Source of the DNA: AG1 sp035559775
GTDB taxonomy: Archaea; Thermoproteota; Thermoprotei_A; Sulfolobales; AG1
Direction of reading: 5' to 3'
Length of the DNA: 64,000 bases
Assembly (NCBI GenBank): GCA_035559775.1
Contig: DATMAU010000028.1
Location: 69,465-133,464, forward strand
Shown in pieces: positions 16,407 to 26,193 of the stretch. The notes under the pieces are model-generated. The model saw nothing but the letters and a program-made list of their open reading frames with translations, was not told the origin of the DNA and did not search any database. A program made the translations under genes and the position numbers. Position 1 is the stretch's first letter. The number at the start of each line of letters is the position of its first letter.

Positions 16407-19400
16407 ATGGCTCACCTGGGGTCTAGATATAACCCGGAAGAGGTTGAGACAAGGATCAAGAGGTTCTGGGAGGAGAACAAGATCTACGAAAAAGTGAAGT
16501 CAAGAAAAGGGGACAAGGTCTTCTTCTTCCTAGACGGCCCACCATACCCCAGCTCCCCCACATTCCACCCAGGAACCGGGTGGAACAAGGTGATCAAGGA
16601 CGCTGTTCTCAGATACTACAGGCTCAAGGGATACTCTGTAATGGATACGCCTGGCTATGATACACATGGACTTCCAATAGAATACCAGATCGAGAAGAGG
16701 TTGGGGATCTCGAGTAAGAAGGAGGTAGTTGAGAAGATAGGGGTCGATAGGTTTATACATATGTGTAAAGAGTTCGTGTTAAACAACGTAGAGTCTCTAT
16801 CCAGGGGTTTTAAGGATCTCGGCGTGATGATGGATTGGTCCAACCCCTACATGACCCTGAATAACAGCTATATAGAGGAGGCTTGGAGGCTGATAAAGGC
16901 TGCCGAGACTAAAGGTCTTCTCGACATAGATATAAGGGTTCTCCACTGGTGTCCCAGATGCGAGACTGTTCTAGCTGACTACGAGGTTACACAAGAGTAT
17001 GTGGATCTAGAGGATCCCTCGATATATGTTAAACTACCCGTAAGAGGGGCTAAGAATGAGTATATAGTTATATGGACTACAACCCCGTGGACACTTCCCG
17101 CAAACACCTTTGTCATGGCTAGGGGTGATGCAATCTATGCTAAGATAGAATATATGGGCGAGATCCTCATAGTAGCTGAGAATGCTATCGAGAGAATTGC
17201 AAAAGAGGTTGGTATGAGGAACTATAAAGTGATCGAAAAGATCCCTGGCAGAGAGCTTGAGGGGCTCGAGTATGACCACCCATTGGAGGACATAATACCT
17301 CTTCAGAGATCCCTGAAGAGCTATCACAAAATAGTTCTTGCTGATGAGTATGTTAACCTTGACGAGGGGACAGGGTTCGTTCATGCTGCACCAGGACATG
17401 GTCCCGAGGATTTCGAAGTGGCTAGGAAGAAAGGCTTCCCAATATACTCACCGCTTGATGATTCAGGGAGATTTACTGAAGAGGCGGGGAAATACAGGGG
17501 TAAGGGTGCTAGGGAGGCTAACCAGGAGATCATAGAGGATCTAAGAGCTAGAGGGGCGCTCCTCTCACACTCAAAGATCACCCATAGATATCCTGTGTGC
17601 TGGAGGTGTAAAACACCTCTCCTACTTAGAGCGACTAGACAGTGGATCATAAGAACCTCGAGGCTATCTTCAAAAGCTCTTGAAGAGGCCTCCAAGGTTA
17701 AATGGATACCCAGGTGGGGGCTGGATAGGATAAAACCCCTTCTCGAGAACATGCAGGACTGGGTTATATCGAGACAGAGGTTCTGGGGAATACCACTCCC
17801 AATCTGGATCTGTAGGTCGTGCAGGTATAGAATAGTGGTCGGGGGTCTTGAGGAGCTCAAGACATATGGTGCTAACGAGCTTCCAGAGGATCTCCACAGG
17901 CCCTGGATAGACCGCGTGATCCTCAGATGTCCTAGATGCGGTGGGGTTGCTGAGAGAGTGCCAGATGTAGCTGACGTGTGGCTCGACTCAGGAGTCGCTT
18001 TCTATGCATCTCTAGGCAAGGGTGGGTTGGAGAGGTTCAGAGAACTAGGGCCTGTCGATTTCGTTGTAGAGGGGCATGACCAGACGAGGGGTTGGTTCTT
18101 TAGTATGCTTAGATCTGGGGTTATAGTCCTGGGATCCGTGCCCTACAGATCTGTCCTTGTACACGGTTTTGTTCTTGATGAGAAGGGTAGGGAGATGCAT
18201 AAGTCCCTTGGTAACTATGTTGAGGTGTCACAAGTTGTTAATATGTATGGGAGAGATGTTTTTAGACTGTTCGTGCTATCCAACACCACCTGGGAGGATC
18301 TCAGGTTCTCTTTAAAGAAACTTGACGAGGTAACAAGAGACCTTAATATAGTCTGGAACGTCCTCCTCTTCGCCAAATCCTATATGGAGATAGACGGGTA
18401 TAGATACTCAGAAGATGATTTGGAGAAGCTCTCGGAGCACTTAAAACTAGAGGATAGATGGATACTCTCCAGACTAGCATCGCTAGTAGATAGTGTAACA
18501 AGGGCTATGGATGAGTATAGGGTGCATGAAGCCGTTAACATGCTTAGGGACTTCTTAATCGAGGATCTATCGAGAGCATATCTAAAGATAGTGAGGAGGA
18601 GAGTGTGGGAGGAGAAGAACACGCCCGATAAGATTGCTGTGTATGCAACGCTCTTCAAGGTGCTCAAAACATGGAGCGTTATGGCCTCAATAGCAGTGCC
18701 CCACATATCAGAGCTGATCTACCAAGAGCTTGTCAGGAGCCTATACGAAGGTGCCGTGGAGAGTGTTAACCTAGAGAGATGGCCAGACCCCCTGGAACTA
18801 GCAAGGTTCAGGGATCAGGAGTTAGAGAGCGTGTTTGAAAAGCTGAGAGAAATATTCGAAGCCCTAGCCTCGGCCAGGATGAATGCTGGGATAAAGCTTA
18901 GAAGACCTGTAGAGCTTTGTGTCATAGCAAGCAGTAACCAGGGCTTCCTCGAAGCTGTTACAAAGGCTTCTAGCGTTATCAAGGAGATGCTCAACTGCCA
19001 ACAAATAGTGTCAATGAACCTTGAGGAGGCTGTTGGCAAGATCTTTGTGAGAAGGGCTAAGCCTAACCTCTCATTAATAGGTAGGGAGTTCAAGAGCCTT
19101 GCCAAGGAGATAGTATCATATATAGAGGCTAGGAGCGAGGATATTGCAAAAGATATCGAAGCAGGTGTTATAAAGATCCCTGTACAGGGTGGTGAGGTAA
19201 CACTCACAAGAGATCATGTTGAGATCGTTGAAGAACCTCTCCAGGGATACTCGGTAGTAAAGAGGGATTGGGGATATGCTGCTATATCCACAAGGGTCTC
19301 CGAAGAGCTAGCCCTCGCCGGATTGGCAAGGGAGATCATAAGAAGGATCCAGGTTATGAGGAAAGAGCTTGGTCTAAGCCTCACCGATGTCATCTCAGTT

Positions 19401-19595
19401 GAGATCTATACTGAGGAGGATGTTGCAAGATCTGTTGATAAGGTGAAGGACTATATAGCAAGGGAGACTAGAAGCACCTCGATAACTATCAAGAGATCTA
19501 GTGGCGAGGTCAAGGGGTCTTTAGTGAGGGAGTGGGAGATCGATGGAGAGGTTTTTGTAATAGGAATCACACCAGCCCGCAGCACTACCCAATAG
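16407..19595 (+). CDS. ileS: Isoleucyl-tRNA synthetase
   Basis: About 1062 residues, class I synthetase of archaeal/eukaryotic type. The HIGH-like motif lies in Pro-Thr-Phe-His-Pro-Gly-Thr-Gly-Trp-Asn-Lys (about 51-61) and the KMSKS-like motif in Met-His-Lys-Ser-Leu-Gly-Asn (about 597-603). Asp-Thr-His-Gly-Leu-Pro-Ile-Glu near 80 is conserved. Two CxxC pairs (Cys-Pro-Arg-Cys, Cys-Trp-Arg-Cys) and the CP1 editing domain lie between. The ATG at 16407 has GGTGAGAGG just upstream and is preferred over a TTG at 16383 that overlaps the preceding gene. Confidence 0.97.
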   Translation: MAHLGSRYNPEEVETRIKRFWEENKIYEKVKSRKGDKVFFFLDGPPYPSSPTFHPGTGWNKVIKDAVLRYYRLKGYSVMDTPGYDTHGLPIEYQIEKRLGISSKKEVVEKIGVDRFIHMCKEFVLNNVESLSRGFKDLGVMMDWSNPYMTLNNSYIEEAWRLIKAAETKGLLDIDIRVLHWCPRCETVLADYEVTQEYVDLEDPSIYVKLPVRGAKNEYIVIWTTTPWTLPANTFVMARGDAIYAKIEYMGEILIVAENAIERIAKEVGMRNYKVIEKIPGRELEGLEYDHPLEDIIPLQRSLKSYHKIVLADEYVNLDEGTGFVHAAPGHGPEDFEVARKKGFPIYSPLDDSGRFTEEAGKYRGKGAREANQEIIEDLRARGALLSHSKITHRYPVCWRCKTPLLLRATRQWIIRTSRLSSKALEEASKVKWIPRWGLDRIKPLLENMQDWVISRQRFWGIPLPIWICRSCRYRIVVGGLEELKTYGANELPEDLHRPWIDRVILRCPRCGGVAERVPDVADVWLDSGVAFYASLGKGGLERFRELGPVDFVVEGHDQTRGWFFSMLRSGVIVLGSVPYRSVLVHGFVLDEKGREMHKSLGNYVEVSQVVNMYGRDVFRLFVLSNTTWEDLRFSLKKLDEVTRDLNIVWNVLLFAKSYMEIDGYRYSEDDLEKLSEHLKLEDRWILSRLASLVDSVTRAMDEYRVHEAVNMLRDFLIEDLSRAYLKIVRRRVWEEKNTPDKIAVYATLFKVLKTWSVMASIAVPHISELIYQELVRSLYEGAVESVNLERWPDPLELARFRDQELESVFEKLREIFEALASARMNAGIKLRRPVELCVIASSNQGFLEAVTKASSVIKEMLNCQQIVSMNLEEAVGKIFVRRAKPNLSLIGREFKSLAKEIVSYIEARSEDIAKDIEAGVIKIPVQGGEVTLTRDHVEIVEEPLQGYSVVKRDWGYAAISTRVSEELALAGLAREIIRRIQVMRKELGLSLTDVISVEIYTEEDVARSVDKVKDYIARETRSTSITIKRSSGEVKGSLVREWEIDGEVFVIGITPARSTTQ

Positions 19596-19647
19596 GTTGC
19601 CTATAAATAGATTTATAAGCGTATAATCTATTGATACTTGATCCATA

Positions 19648-20460
19648 TTGAAGGTCTTGGGGGAGGATATAGCGAGAGATCTGGAAGAGATCAGGAGAAG
19701 AAGGCCCCTAATACACCATATAATGAACTATGTCGTCATGAACGATGCTGCAAACGTTGCCCTAGCAATAGGAGCCTCACCCATAATGGCACACGCAGTA
19801 GAGGAGGTTGAAGAGCTCGCGGCAATCGCGGATGTGATTTACATAAACATAGGGACCCTGGATAGACATTGGATACCATCAATGATAGTCCTAGCCAAAG
19901 CAGCTACAAAGAATAACAAACCACTTGTGCTAGACCCTGTCGGCGCCGGGGCTACAAGGCTCAGGACAGAAACAGCTATAAAGATACTTAGAGAGGCTGA
20001 TGTAACCGTGCTCAAGGGTAATGGGGGAGAAATTGCGGCGCTCGCAGGAAACCAGGGACTTGTTAAGGGCGTCGACTCCCTCGGTAGAGCTACGGTAGAG
20101 ATTGTCGAGAAGGTTGCCAGTGAGTTCTCAACAACTGTTTTTGCGAGCGGTGAGGTTGATATCATATCAGATGGCTCTAGATATGCAGAGGTCAAGGGAG
20201 GCTCCCACCTCTCTAAATACGTTACAGGGATGGGCTGCATGTTAGGAACCATAGTTTCAGCCTTCACAGCTGTTAATAAAGATCCTCTGAGATCCTCGAT
20301 CCACTCTTCAGTCTTCTTCAAGAGAGCTGCAGAGATCGCATCGAGGAAGGCCTCGGTGCCGGGGAGCTTTAAGGTTGAGCTTATAAACGCTATCTATAGC
20401 ATAGGCCGCGAACATCTAGGAGATGTAGAGGTGATCGTGACACAGGCTCACAGGCCGTAG
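19648..20460 (+). CDS. thiM: Hydroxyethylthiazole kinase
   Basis: 270 residues. Met-Asn-Tyr-Val-Val-Met-Asn-Asp-Ala-Ala-Asn near residue 26, Asp-Pro-Val-Gly-Ala-Gly-Ala near 97, and Val-Thr-Gly-Met-Gly-Cys near 193 are the ThiM substrate, phosphate and anion-hole motifs. The enzyme phosphorylates the thiazole alcohol in thiamin salvage. TTG start. TATA-like TATAAATA (about 19601-19608) and TTTATAAG lie 35-45 bp upstream. No other thi gene is adjacent. Confidence 0.93.
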   Translation: MKVLGEDIARDLEEIRRRRPLIHHIMNYVVMNDAANVALAIGASPIMAHAVEEVEELAAIADVIYINIGTLDRHWIPSMIVLAKAATKNNKPLVLDPVGAGATRLRTETAIKILREADVTVLKGNGGEIAALAGNQGLVKGVDSLGRATVEIVEKVASEFSTTVFASGEVDIISDGSRYAEVKGGSHLSKYVTGMGCMLGTIVSAFTAVNKDPLRSSIHSSVFFKRAAEIASRKASVPGSFKVELINAIYSIGREHLGDVEVIVTQAHRP

Positions 20461-20656
20461 TGGGCTGTTTCAGCTTTCATGAAATTTATAGCGATCGATC
20501 ATAGATTCTTCTACTAGATCCTCTTTTTGTTTTATGATAAGCTTGGCCTCTAGAGGCTAGTGATAGGAGTCGAATGACGAGGTTCTAAGCTGATAGGGCT
20601 AAGAGCAGTGGGGTTGTCATGGGGCAATACCAGTTAACTATGAAGCTCAACCCTAG
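20461..20656. other. Intergenic region between thiM and an ABC ATPase
   Basis: About 196 bp between convergent genes. A T-rich stretch near 20521-20534 could end thiM transcription. The segment ATGAAGCTCAACCC near 20640 faintly resembles the 3' end of the TnpB-tail repeat family seen at 47055 and 49215; the similarity is too short to call. Confidence 0.3.
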
Positions 20657-21589
20657 CTAGGATCCCCTAACGGCTTTTAGAAATATCTCGTCGATCGTTA
20701 CTGTTTTCATCCTCATATCGATAATAATCCCTCCCCTGCTTTGGATGGTCTCTGATATGTTTTTCCTCACAATTCTATCTCTATCCTCGTTTCTCAGGAT
20801 AATTCTTATAGTACTCCCCATTGAGTATGCCTCCATAACACCATCGATCCCTTTGATAAGCTCCTCTATACCGGGGATATTGTTGAAGAGCTCTATTTCA
20901 AGCACCCTTCCTCCTCCAAGTAGCCCTGAGAGTTCTTCTTTGGAGCCGCTTGCAACTATCCTCCCCCTGTTTATTATAGCTATATGGCTGCTAACCCTTT
21001 CAACTTCTTCCAATACGTGGGAGGAGTATAGGATAGTCTTCCCCTTCGACGCAAGATCTATGAATAGGTCTCTGAACTGTATCCTAGCCTCGGGATCTAT
21101 GCCCATGAGAGGCTCGTCGAGTATTAAGAGCTCTGGGTCTGGGAGGAGGGCCTGGGCTATAGCGAGCCTCTGAACCATACCCTTGCTATAGGAGCCTATC
21201 TTTCTCTTAGAGGCTTTCTGGAGACCAACGATCGAGAGCATCTCCGAAACCCTCTCCCTAGAGCTTCTTCCAAGACCGTATAGATCTGATACTAGTTTTA
21301 GATACTCCTCACCTGTCATGAACTCAGGGAAAGAGGGTGTCTCAGGAACATACCCGACTCTATAGAGGATCTCCTTGTGATTAGATGCAGGGTCGAGTCC
21401 GAGAACCTCTATAGATCCTTGATCCTGTCTCAAAAGCCCTACAGAGATCCTTATAAATGTGCTCTTACCAGCACCGTTGGGGCCTAGGAGTCCGAAGAGC
21501 GAGCCTCTTGGCACCTCGAGGTTCACATCATTTAGTGCAACTACATCTCTATATTTTTTAACAAGCCCTGAGGCTTTGAGAATAGCCAT
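20657..21589 (-). CDS. ABC transporter ATP-binding protein
   Basis: 310 residues. Walker A Gly-Pro-Asn-Gly-Ala-Gly-Lys-Ser-Thr (about 36-44), signature Tyr-Ser-Lys-Gly-Met-Val-Gln-Arg, Walker B Leu-Leu-Ile-Leu-Asp-Glu-Pro, and an H-loop Ser-Ser-His. The C-terminal extension of about 90 residues is typical of ABC-2 type (CcmA-like) export ATPases. No permease gene is adjacent, so the partner is elsewhere. A minus-strand TATA-like stretch lies upstream of the ATG, in the space shared with the divergent amidotransferase gene. Confidence 0.88.
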   Translation of the reverse strand: MAILKASGLVKKYRDVVALNDVNLEVPRGSLFGLLGPNGAGKSTFIRISVGLLRQDQGSIEVLGLDPASNHKEILYRVGYVPETPSFPEFMTGEEYLKLVSDLYGLGRSSRERVSEMLSIVGLQKASKRKIGSYSKGMVQRLAIAQALLPDPELLILDEPLMGIDPEARIQFRDLFIDLASKGKTILYSSHVLEEVERVSSHIAIINRGRIVASGSKEELSGLLGGGRVLEIELFNNIPGIEELIKGIDGVMEAYSMGSTIRIILRNEDRDRIVRKNISETIQSRGGIIIDMRMKTVTIDEIFLKAVRGS

Positions 21590-21668
21590 CTACTTCTCCC
21601 TATCAAGTAATGGTTATCCATAGAATGTATAAAAGGAGGATAAGGATAGCTAGACTAAGGGGTCATTG

Positions 21669-22508
21669 TTGTGTAGAATGTTTATAATGATCGGTGCTTC
21701 AGAGGCTGTGGATAGGGCTAGAGACAGTATGATTACAAGCCTTGTAAACGCTGCTAAGAAAGATCCTTACGGGCAAGCCCTTTTTGGCGGTACGGAGATA
21801 AGCCATAGGGATGGGTGGGGTTGGGTCGCTCTACACCTAGGTAGTAGGGGTACAGCTCTTCATTTTGGTAGATCAACCGCACCTATATATGAAGATCCCT
21901 CTATAAATACCCCTAGATCGGTATCCCTCCTGCCAGGCGGGAAAGCAGCCCTCATGATCCATGCTAGGGCTGCTAGCAGGGGTATGCCTATAAATATTTT
22001 CTCCACCCACCCAGTAGAGACTACTACAAGCAATGGCTATAGGCTATTCTTAATCCATAATGGGTCTGTTGATAAGGAAGAACTGTTAAGGATCCTTAAT
22101 ATCGATCCTAGGAGCAATGAGGCAAAGATCTATAATGATACGTATTTCCTAGCACAATATATGGCAAAAAAGATCTCCAGGGATATAGATCTCAGCATCA
22201 TCCATGAGGCGGTAAGGCTTACAAAAACAGCCCTCAACATAGGTGTGGTTCTGATAAAGGAGCAAGAAGCCTGGGTAGCTGTAGGAAGCTTCTACAAAGC
22301 AAAAGATGATGAGGTGAGGAGGAATTATTATAAAATATACAGAGGAAAGACACAGGATCTAGTGATATATAGCTCATCAACGCTAATAGATTTCTATAAG
22401 CCAAACATAGATATAGAATGGGAAGAGCTTGAAAACGGCCGCTTCGAGATCTACAGGATAAGCGGAGAGAAAATAGAGATGGTGGGGAGCGAGATAATAA
22501 AAATATGA
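21669..22508 (+). CDS. Class II glutamine amidotransferase-like protein
   Basis: About 279 residues. Choosing the second of two tandem TTG codons gives Met-Cys at the N-terminus, placing the nucleophilic Cys2 as class II (Ntn-type) amidotransferases require. His-Arg-Asp-Gly-Trp-Gly-Trp near 46, Ile-His-Ala-Arg-Ala-Ala-Ser near 97 and Ile-His-Asn-Gly-Ser-Val near 129 are the family's glutamine-site motifs. No synthase domain follows, so this is a stand-alone GATase2, with physiological acceptor unknown. tRNA-Arg follows at once. Confidence 0.85.
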   Translation: MCRMFIMIGASEAVDRARDSMITSLVNAAKKDPYGQALFGGTEISHRDGWGWVALHLGSRGTALHFGRSTAPIYEDPSINTPRSVSLLPGGKAALMIHARAASRGMPINIFSTHPVETTTSNGYRLFLIHNGSVDKEELLRILNIDPRSNEAKIYNDTYFLAQYMAKKISRDIDLSIIHEAVRLTKTALNIGVVLIKEQEAWVAVGSFYKAKDDEVRRNYYKIYRGKTQDLVIYSSSTLIDFYKPNIDIEWEELENGRFEIYRISGEKIEMVGSEIIKI

Positions 22509-22529
22509 TGCGTAGAGTAACACTTACAC

Positions 22530-22604
22530 GGGCCCGTAGCTCAGCCAGGATAGAGCACCGGCCTTCGGAGCCGGGGGTCGGGGGTTCAAATCCCCCCGGG
22601 CCCG
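22530..22604 (+). tRNA. tRNA-Arg (anticodon TCG)
   Basis: A 75-nt cloverleaf. Acceptor GGGCCCG pairs with CGGGCCC. The anticodon stem CCGGC/GCCGG holds loop CTTCGGA, anticodon TCG. The T stem of five G-C pairs encloses TTCAAAT. Discriminator is G; CCA is not encoded. No intron. Confidence 0.97.
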
Positions 22605-22723
22605 TCATAGTAAGATGAACCAGGATCTAATAATAACCCAAGTCTTTACCCTAACATAATAAAAGATCGTGTACGGATTAACTATTATTTAGCCTCCACA
22701 TCATATTAACCTGGTGAAACCTT

Positions 22724-24505
22724 TTGGCAGCGGATCTTACGGAGATCTCTAGGATAGTTAGCAAGATAGTATCTATCCCGAGATATAGTGTTGAGGGGGT
22801 TGCTAGAGATCATCTCATCTATAGCTCCACGGAGAGAGGCGATTACAGTGTATTTGCAATAAACATTAAAAATGGTGAGAAAAAGCTAGTTGCACCAAAT
22901 ATCCACATGCTAGTAGCCGCTCACGGGGCATCAAGCGAGATCGTGTTTATCCGGGATGTTAGTAAGGGTTTCGAGCTCTCTAAGGTCATGATGGTTGATA
23001 TAGAGGGGGGCGATGAGATCGATGTTGCTGAGAACATCGAGCCCCAGAGAATAGCTGGGCTAGCCTTTGATGGTGAAAGGATCGCGTGGTCAGGCGCCAC
23101 CAAAGCTTCTGGAGGCGTTTACTTGGCAGAGATCTCAGAGAGAAGGGCTGAGAGGATCGCGGTCACCAAGGGTAGAGAGTTTGTAAGTGATGTTAACGAT
23201 AAATATGTCGTGGGCTATGGTCGTCTTAGGGGAGATCCCTACTCCACAGAGATATTTATAATTAATATTAATGAAGGGAGCTTCGAGATCTATACACCAA
23301 AAGAGGGTTCTAACAACACCTCACCAAAGCTATACGGGGACAAACTGCTCTTCATAAGCAACTTCGAGGATGAGGATAAGATGAAACCCTATATACTCAA
23401 CCTCTCGACGAGGGAGCTAGAAGAGGTGAGGTTTAAGTATGATGACATCTATAGATTCGATCCTATAGAGTTTATCAGCGTTGGCTGGACCAGCGATGGA
23501 AGAGTATGGAGTATAGGTAAAAAACGCGGCACTTCAAGGCTCTTCCTAGATGGACGTGATCTTGGTATAGGCTTTGGGCTGGTATCATCGGCAGCGATTA
23601 AGGATAACATGGCCTTTATATCCCACTCAAGCCTCAAAACACCGCCGAGAATACTGGCGATAGATATCAATAAAGGGGATGTTAAAGAGATTGTTAGCAG
23701 CAGACTCCCGAGAGATATAGAAGAGAGGCTAGGCGATATGGCCTTTATAGAGGTGGAATCTTTCGACGGGCTCAAGATACCCACGTTTGTACTAGAATCT
23801 AGAGCTGCTCCCAAGCCGGGACCCACGGTAGTATACCCCCATGGAGGTCCGTGGAGCGAGGTTGCAGACTCCTGGTCACCCATAATAGTATCGCTAGCAG
23901 CACTCGGATACCATGTGGTGGCACCCAACTACAGGGGGTCAACAGGCTATGGTGCAAAGTTCAGGAAAATGGATATAGGAGACCCAGGTGGGGCTGACAT
24001 GGAGGATGTTGCAGCAGCTAGAAACTGGGCTATAAAGAGCGGACTAGGGGGAGAGGACCTTGTATCTATAGTGGGTTATAGCTATGGAGGCTATACAACA
24101 CTAATGCAGCTCACCAGAAAGCCAAAGCTATGGAGATGCGGTGTAGCTGGAGCGCCTGTAGCCGACTGGGAGAAGATGTATGAGCTAGCGGACGCGTATT
24201 TCAGATCATTTCAGGAAACCCTGTTCGGAGGGAGGAAGGAGCTGTTTAAAGAGAGATCACCTATAACTTATGTGGAGAACCTAGAGGCTCCTCTATGTAT
24301 AGTAGAGCCTCAGAACGATTCGAGAACACCTATTCAGCCGGTCCTCGACTTTGTTGATAAGCTTGTCAAGCTTGGTAAGAGCTTTGAGCTTCACGTTATA
24401 CCCGATATGGGGCACAGAGTATCGCTCAACGATGAGGCACTAGCCAGGTTCCTCCTATATACAGCTCTCTTCCTAGCTAGATGTTATAAAGGAGATCGGG
24501 GCTAG
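22724..24505 (+). CDS. Acylaminoacyl-peptidase / S9 prolyl oligopeptidase family
   Basis: 593 residues. An N-terminal beta-propeller (about 1-340) is followed by an alpha/beta hydrolase domain. The likely triad is Ser453 in Gly-Tyr-Ser-Tyr-Gly-Gly-Tyr, Asp532 in Asn-Asp-Ser-Arg-Thr-Pro and His564 in Gly-His-Arg-Val. Order and spacing closely match the Aeropyrum acylpeptide hydrolase. These enzymes release N-acylated amino acids or cleave short peptides, with the propeller gating access. TTG start. Intracellular, as no signal peptide is present. Confidence 0.92.
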   Translation: MAADLTEISRIVSKIVSIPRYSVEGVARDHLIYSSTERGDYSVFAINIKNGEKKLVAPNIHMLVAAHGASSEIVFIRDVSKGFELSKVMMVDIEGGDEIDVAENIEPQRIAGLAFDGERIAWSGATKASGGVYLAEISERRAERIAVTKGREFVSDVNDKYVVGYGRLRGDPYSTEIFIININEGSFEIYTPKEGSNNTSPKLYGDKLLFISNFEDEDKMKPYILNLSTRELEEVRFKYDDIYRFDPIEFISVGWTSDGRVWSIGKKRGTSRLFLDGRDLGIGFGLVSSAAIKDNMAFISHSSLKTPPRILAIDINKGDVKEIVSSRLPRDIEERLGDMAFIEVESFDGLKIPTFVLESRAAPKPGPTVVYPHGGPWSEVADSWSPIIVSLAALGYHVVAPNYRGSTGYGAKFRKMDIGDPGGADMEDVAAARNWAIKSGLGGEDLVSIVGYSYGGYTTLMQLTRKPKLWRCGVAGAPVADWEKMYELADAYFRSFQETLFGGRKELFKERSPITYVENLEAPLCIVEPQNDSRTPIQPVLDFVDKLVKLGKSFELHVIPDMGHRVSLNDEALARFLLYTALFLARCYKGDRG

Positions 24506-24598
24506 GTATGGATCACGTGATAAAAGATCCTTTTACTACTCATACCATGTGGTGTAAAGCACTAAAGAATGCTAGCTACTTTATTAGTGGTCGTGTTA

Positions 24599-24967
24599 AT
24601 GAGGTTAGACGAGTTTAAACAGGTCATAGTCGTGAGAACAGATCTCAGGATGAGCCCTGGAAAACTAGCTGTCCAGGTTGCCCACGCTTCTGTTGACGCT
24701 GCTTTGAGATCTTTGAGGAATGAGAGATGGAGGAGATGGCTTGACGAGTGGGTATCCCAGGGTATGAAGAAGGTTGTTGTTAAGGGCGGTGGTGAGGAGG
24801 ATCTGTTGAGGATCTATGACGAGTGTGTTAAGAGAGAACTACCATGCTCTATAGTAAGAGATGCTGGAAGGACAGAGCTCGAACCAGGAACCCTTACCAC
24901 GGTCTGTGTAGGGCCTGCTCCCTCAAACATAGTGGACGAGATCACTGGGAAGCTGCAATTATACTAG
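24599..24967 (+). CDS. pth2: Peptidyl-tRNA hydrolase, archaeal type (Pth2)
   Basis: About 122 residues from the ATG at 24599. Lys-Gln-Val-Ile-Val-Val-Arg-Thr-Asp-Leu-x-Met-Ser-Pro-Gly-Lys-Leu-Ala-Val-Gln is the Pth2 N-terminal motif; the middle His-Ala-Ser and the late Gly-Arg-Thr-Glu-Leu-Glu-Pro-Gly-Thr segment are conserved. It releases peptides from stalled peptidyl-tRNA. The frame opens upstream at 24569, but the extra hydrophobic residues do not fit the family. truD follows in 14 bp. Confidence 0.95.
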   Translation: MRLDEFKQVIVVRTDLRMSPGKLAVQVAHASVDAALRSLRNERWRRWLDEWVSQGMKKVVVKGGGEEDLLRIYDECVKRELPCSIVRDAGRTELEPGTLTTVCVGPAPSNIVDEITGKLQLY

Positions 24968-24981
24968 GCTGGGGATTACCC

Positions 24982-26193
24982 GTGGGGGTTAAATGCATTG
25001 AGACAAGATCTCGTCTAGATACTATCCTGGGTATGGAGTGCTATCTCACCGCTTCTGAACCTGTAAGGCCTGAAGGGATTCTTAACCACGATAACTTCTA
25101 TGTTTATGAATATATCGATAGAATTGGCATTTTAAGACCGCCCATAGCTTTTCATGGAGATCGTGGAGAACTGTATGCTTATCTTCTGATCAAGAGGGGG
25201 GTAGATACCTATAGAGCTATAAATAGGGTTAGAAGGATCCTGAAGCCGAAGAGGATCTCATACTACGGACTTAAAGACTCTAGATCTACCTCATACCAAC
25301 TCATAGTCGTTGAGAGACCTGAGAATCTTGAGACATATGTGTTTGATAAAGATATCGAGGCCGTAATGCTGGGGATTTCCAGCAGGCATGCAAGGAGGGG
25401 AGGTAATGTTGGAAACTGTTTCAAAGTCCCCCTGGAATCCCTCATCAACTATAACGATATAAAGAAGATCTCTGAAGATTTAGACGAGATCGAGAAGACG
25501 GGGTTTATACCCAACTATTACTCATACCAGAGGTTCGGGGTTAAGAGACCAATAACCCATGTTGCTGGTATGGGGCTCGTATGCGGCTCTTATGAGAATG
25601 CTTTGAGAGCTATAGTTACTGGAGACCCCTACGCTGACCCCAGAATAGATCTTGTAGAGAAATGTGGCGAGATAAATATGAAGGGGCCGGGGTGGATGGA
25701 CATAGAGAGGATCGTGTGTAGAAAGTATATAGAGACCAGAGATTCTGGAAAGGCTGTTAAAAGTCTTCCGAAAAACTATCTAGAGCTCTATATATCAGCC
25801 CTGCTATCATATATATTTAACCTATACCTAAGCCTCAGGTGGAGAGATCACGGATTAGGTTTAGAGCCTACTAGAGGAGAGGTTCTTCTGAGATCCCGTC
25901 TATACGGAGTAAAGATCCCGGGCGTTAGGATCTCTATAAGCACGGGCGAGAAGCCTAGCTATGTTGTTATAGAGGCTTTGAGTAGATACGGCCTAGAGGG
26001 TTGTAGACCCAGGATCAACAAGTCTATAATAAGATCACTGGTGCTCCCAATAGGCTTTAAAAACAAGACCAAGAGCTTAGAATTCTGCCTAGATAGCGGT
26101 GGCTATGCAACCAACCTCTTGAGAGAGATTTTTAAAGAACATACCCCTGCTTTACTCTCCCCTGATCTGGACCTCGGAGCCGGCTATCATTGA
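24982..26193 (+). CDS. truD: tRNA pseudouridine(13) synthase TruD
   Basis: About 403 residues from GTG at 24982. The catalytic Asp99 is in Tyr-Gly-Leu-Lys-Asp-Ser-Arg-Ser, and Asn-Tyr-Tyr-Ser-Tyr-Gln-Arg-Phe-Gly follows near 177, both diagnostic. TruD converts U13 of tRNA to pseudouridine. Upstream codons of the frame overlap pth2 and are rejected. The 3' end overlaps the convergent KH-protein gene by 42 bp. Linkage of pth2 and truD is common in archaea. Confidence 0.94.
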   Translation: MGVKCIETRSRLDTILGMECYLTASEPVRPEGILNHDNFYVYEYIDRIGILRPPIAFHGDRGELYAYLLIKRGVDTYRAINRVRRILKPKRISYYGLKDSRSTSYQLIVVERPENLETYVFDKDIEAVMLGISSRHARRGGNVGNCFKVPLESLINYNDIKKISEDLDEIEKTGFIPNYYSYQRFGVKRPITHVAGMGLVCGSYENALRAIVTGDPYADPRIDLVEKCGEINMKGPGWMDIERIVCRKYIETRDSGKAVKSLPKNYLELYISALLSYIFNLYLSLRWRDHGLGLEPTRGEVLLRSRLYGVKIPGVRISISTGEKPSYVVIEALSRYGLEGCRPRINKSIIRSLVLPIGFKNKTKSLEFCLDSGGYATNLLREIFKEHTPALLSPDLDLGAGYH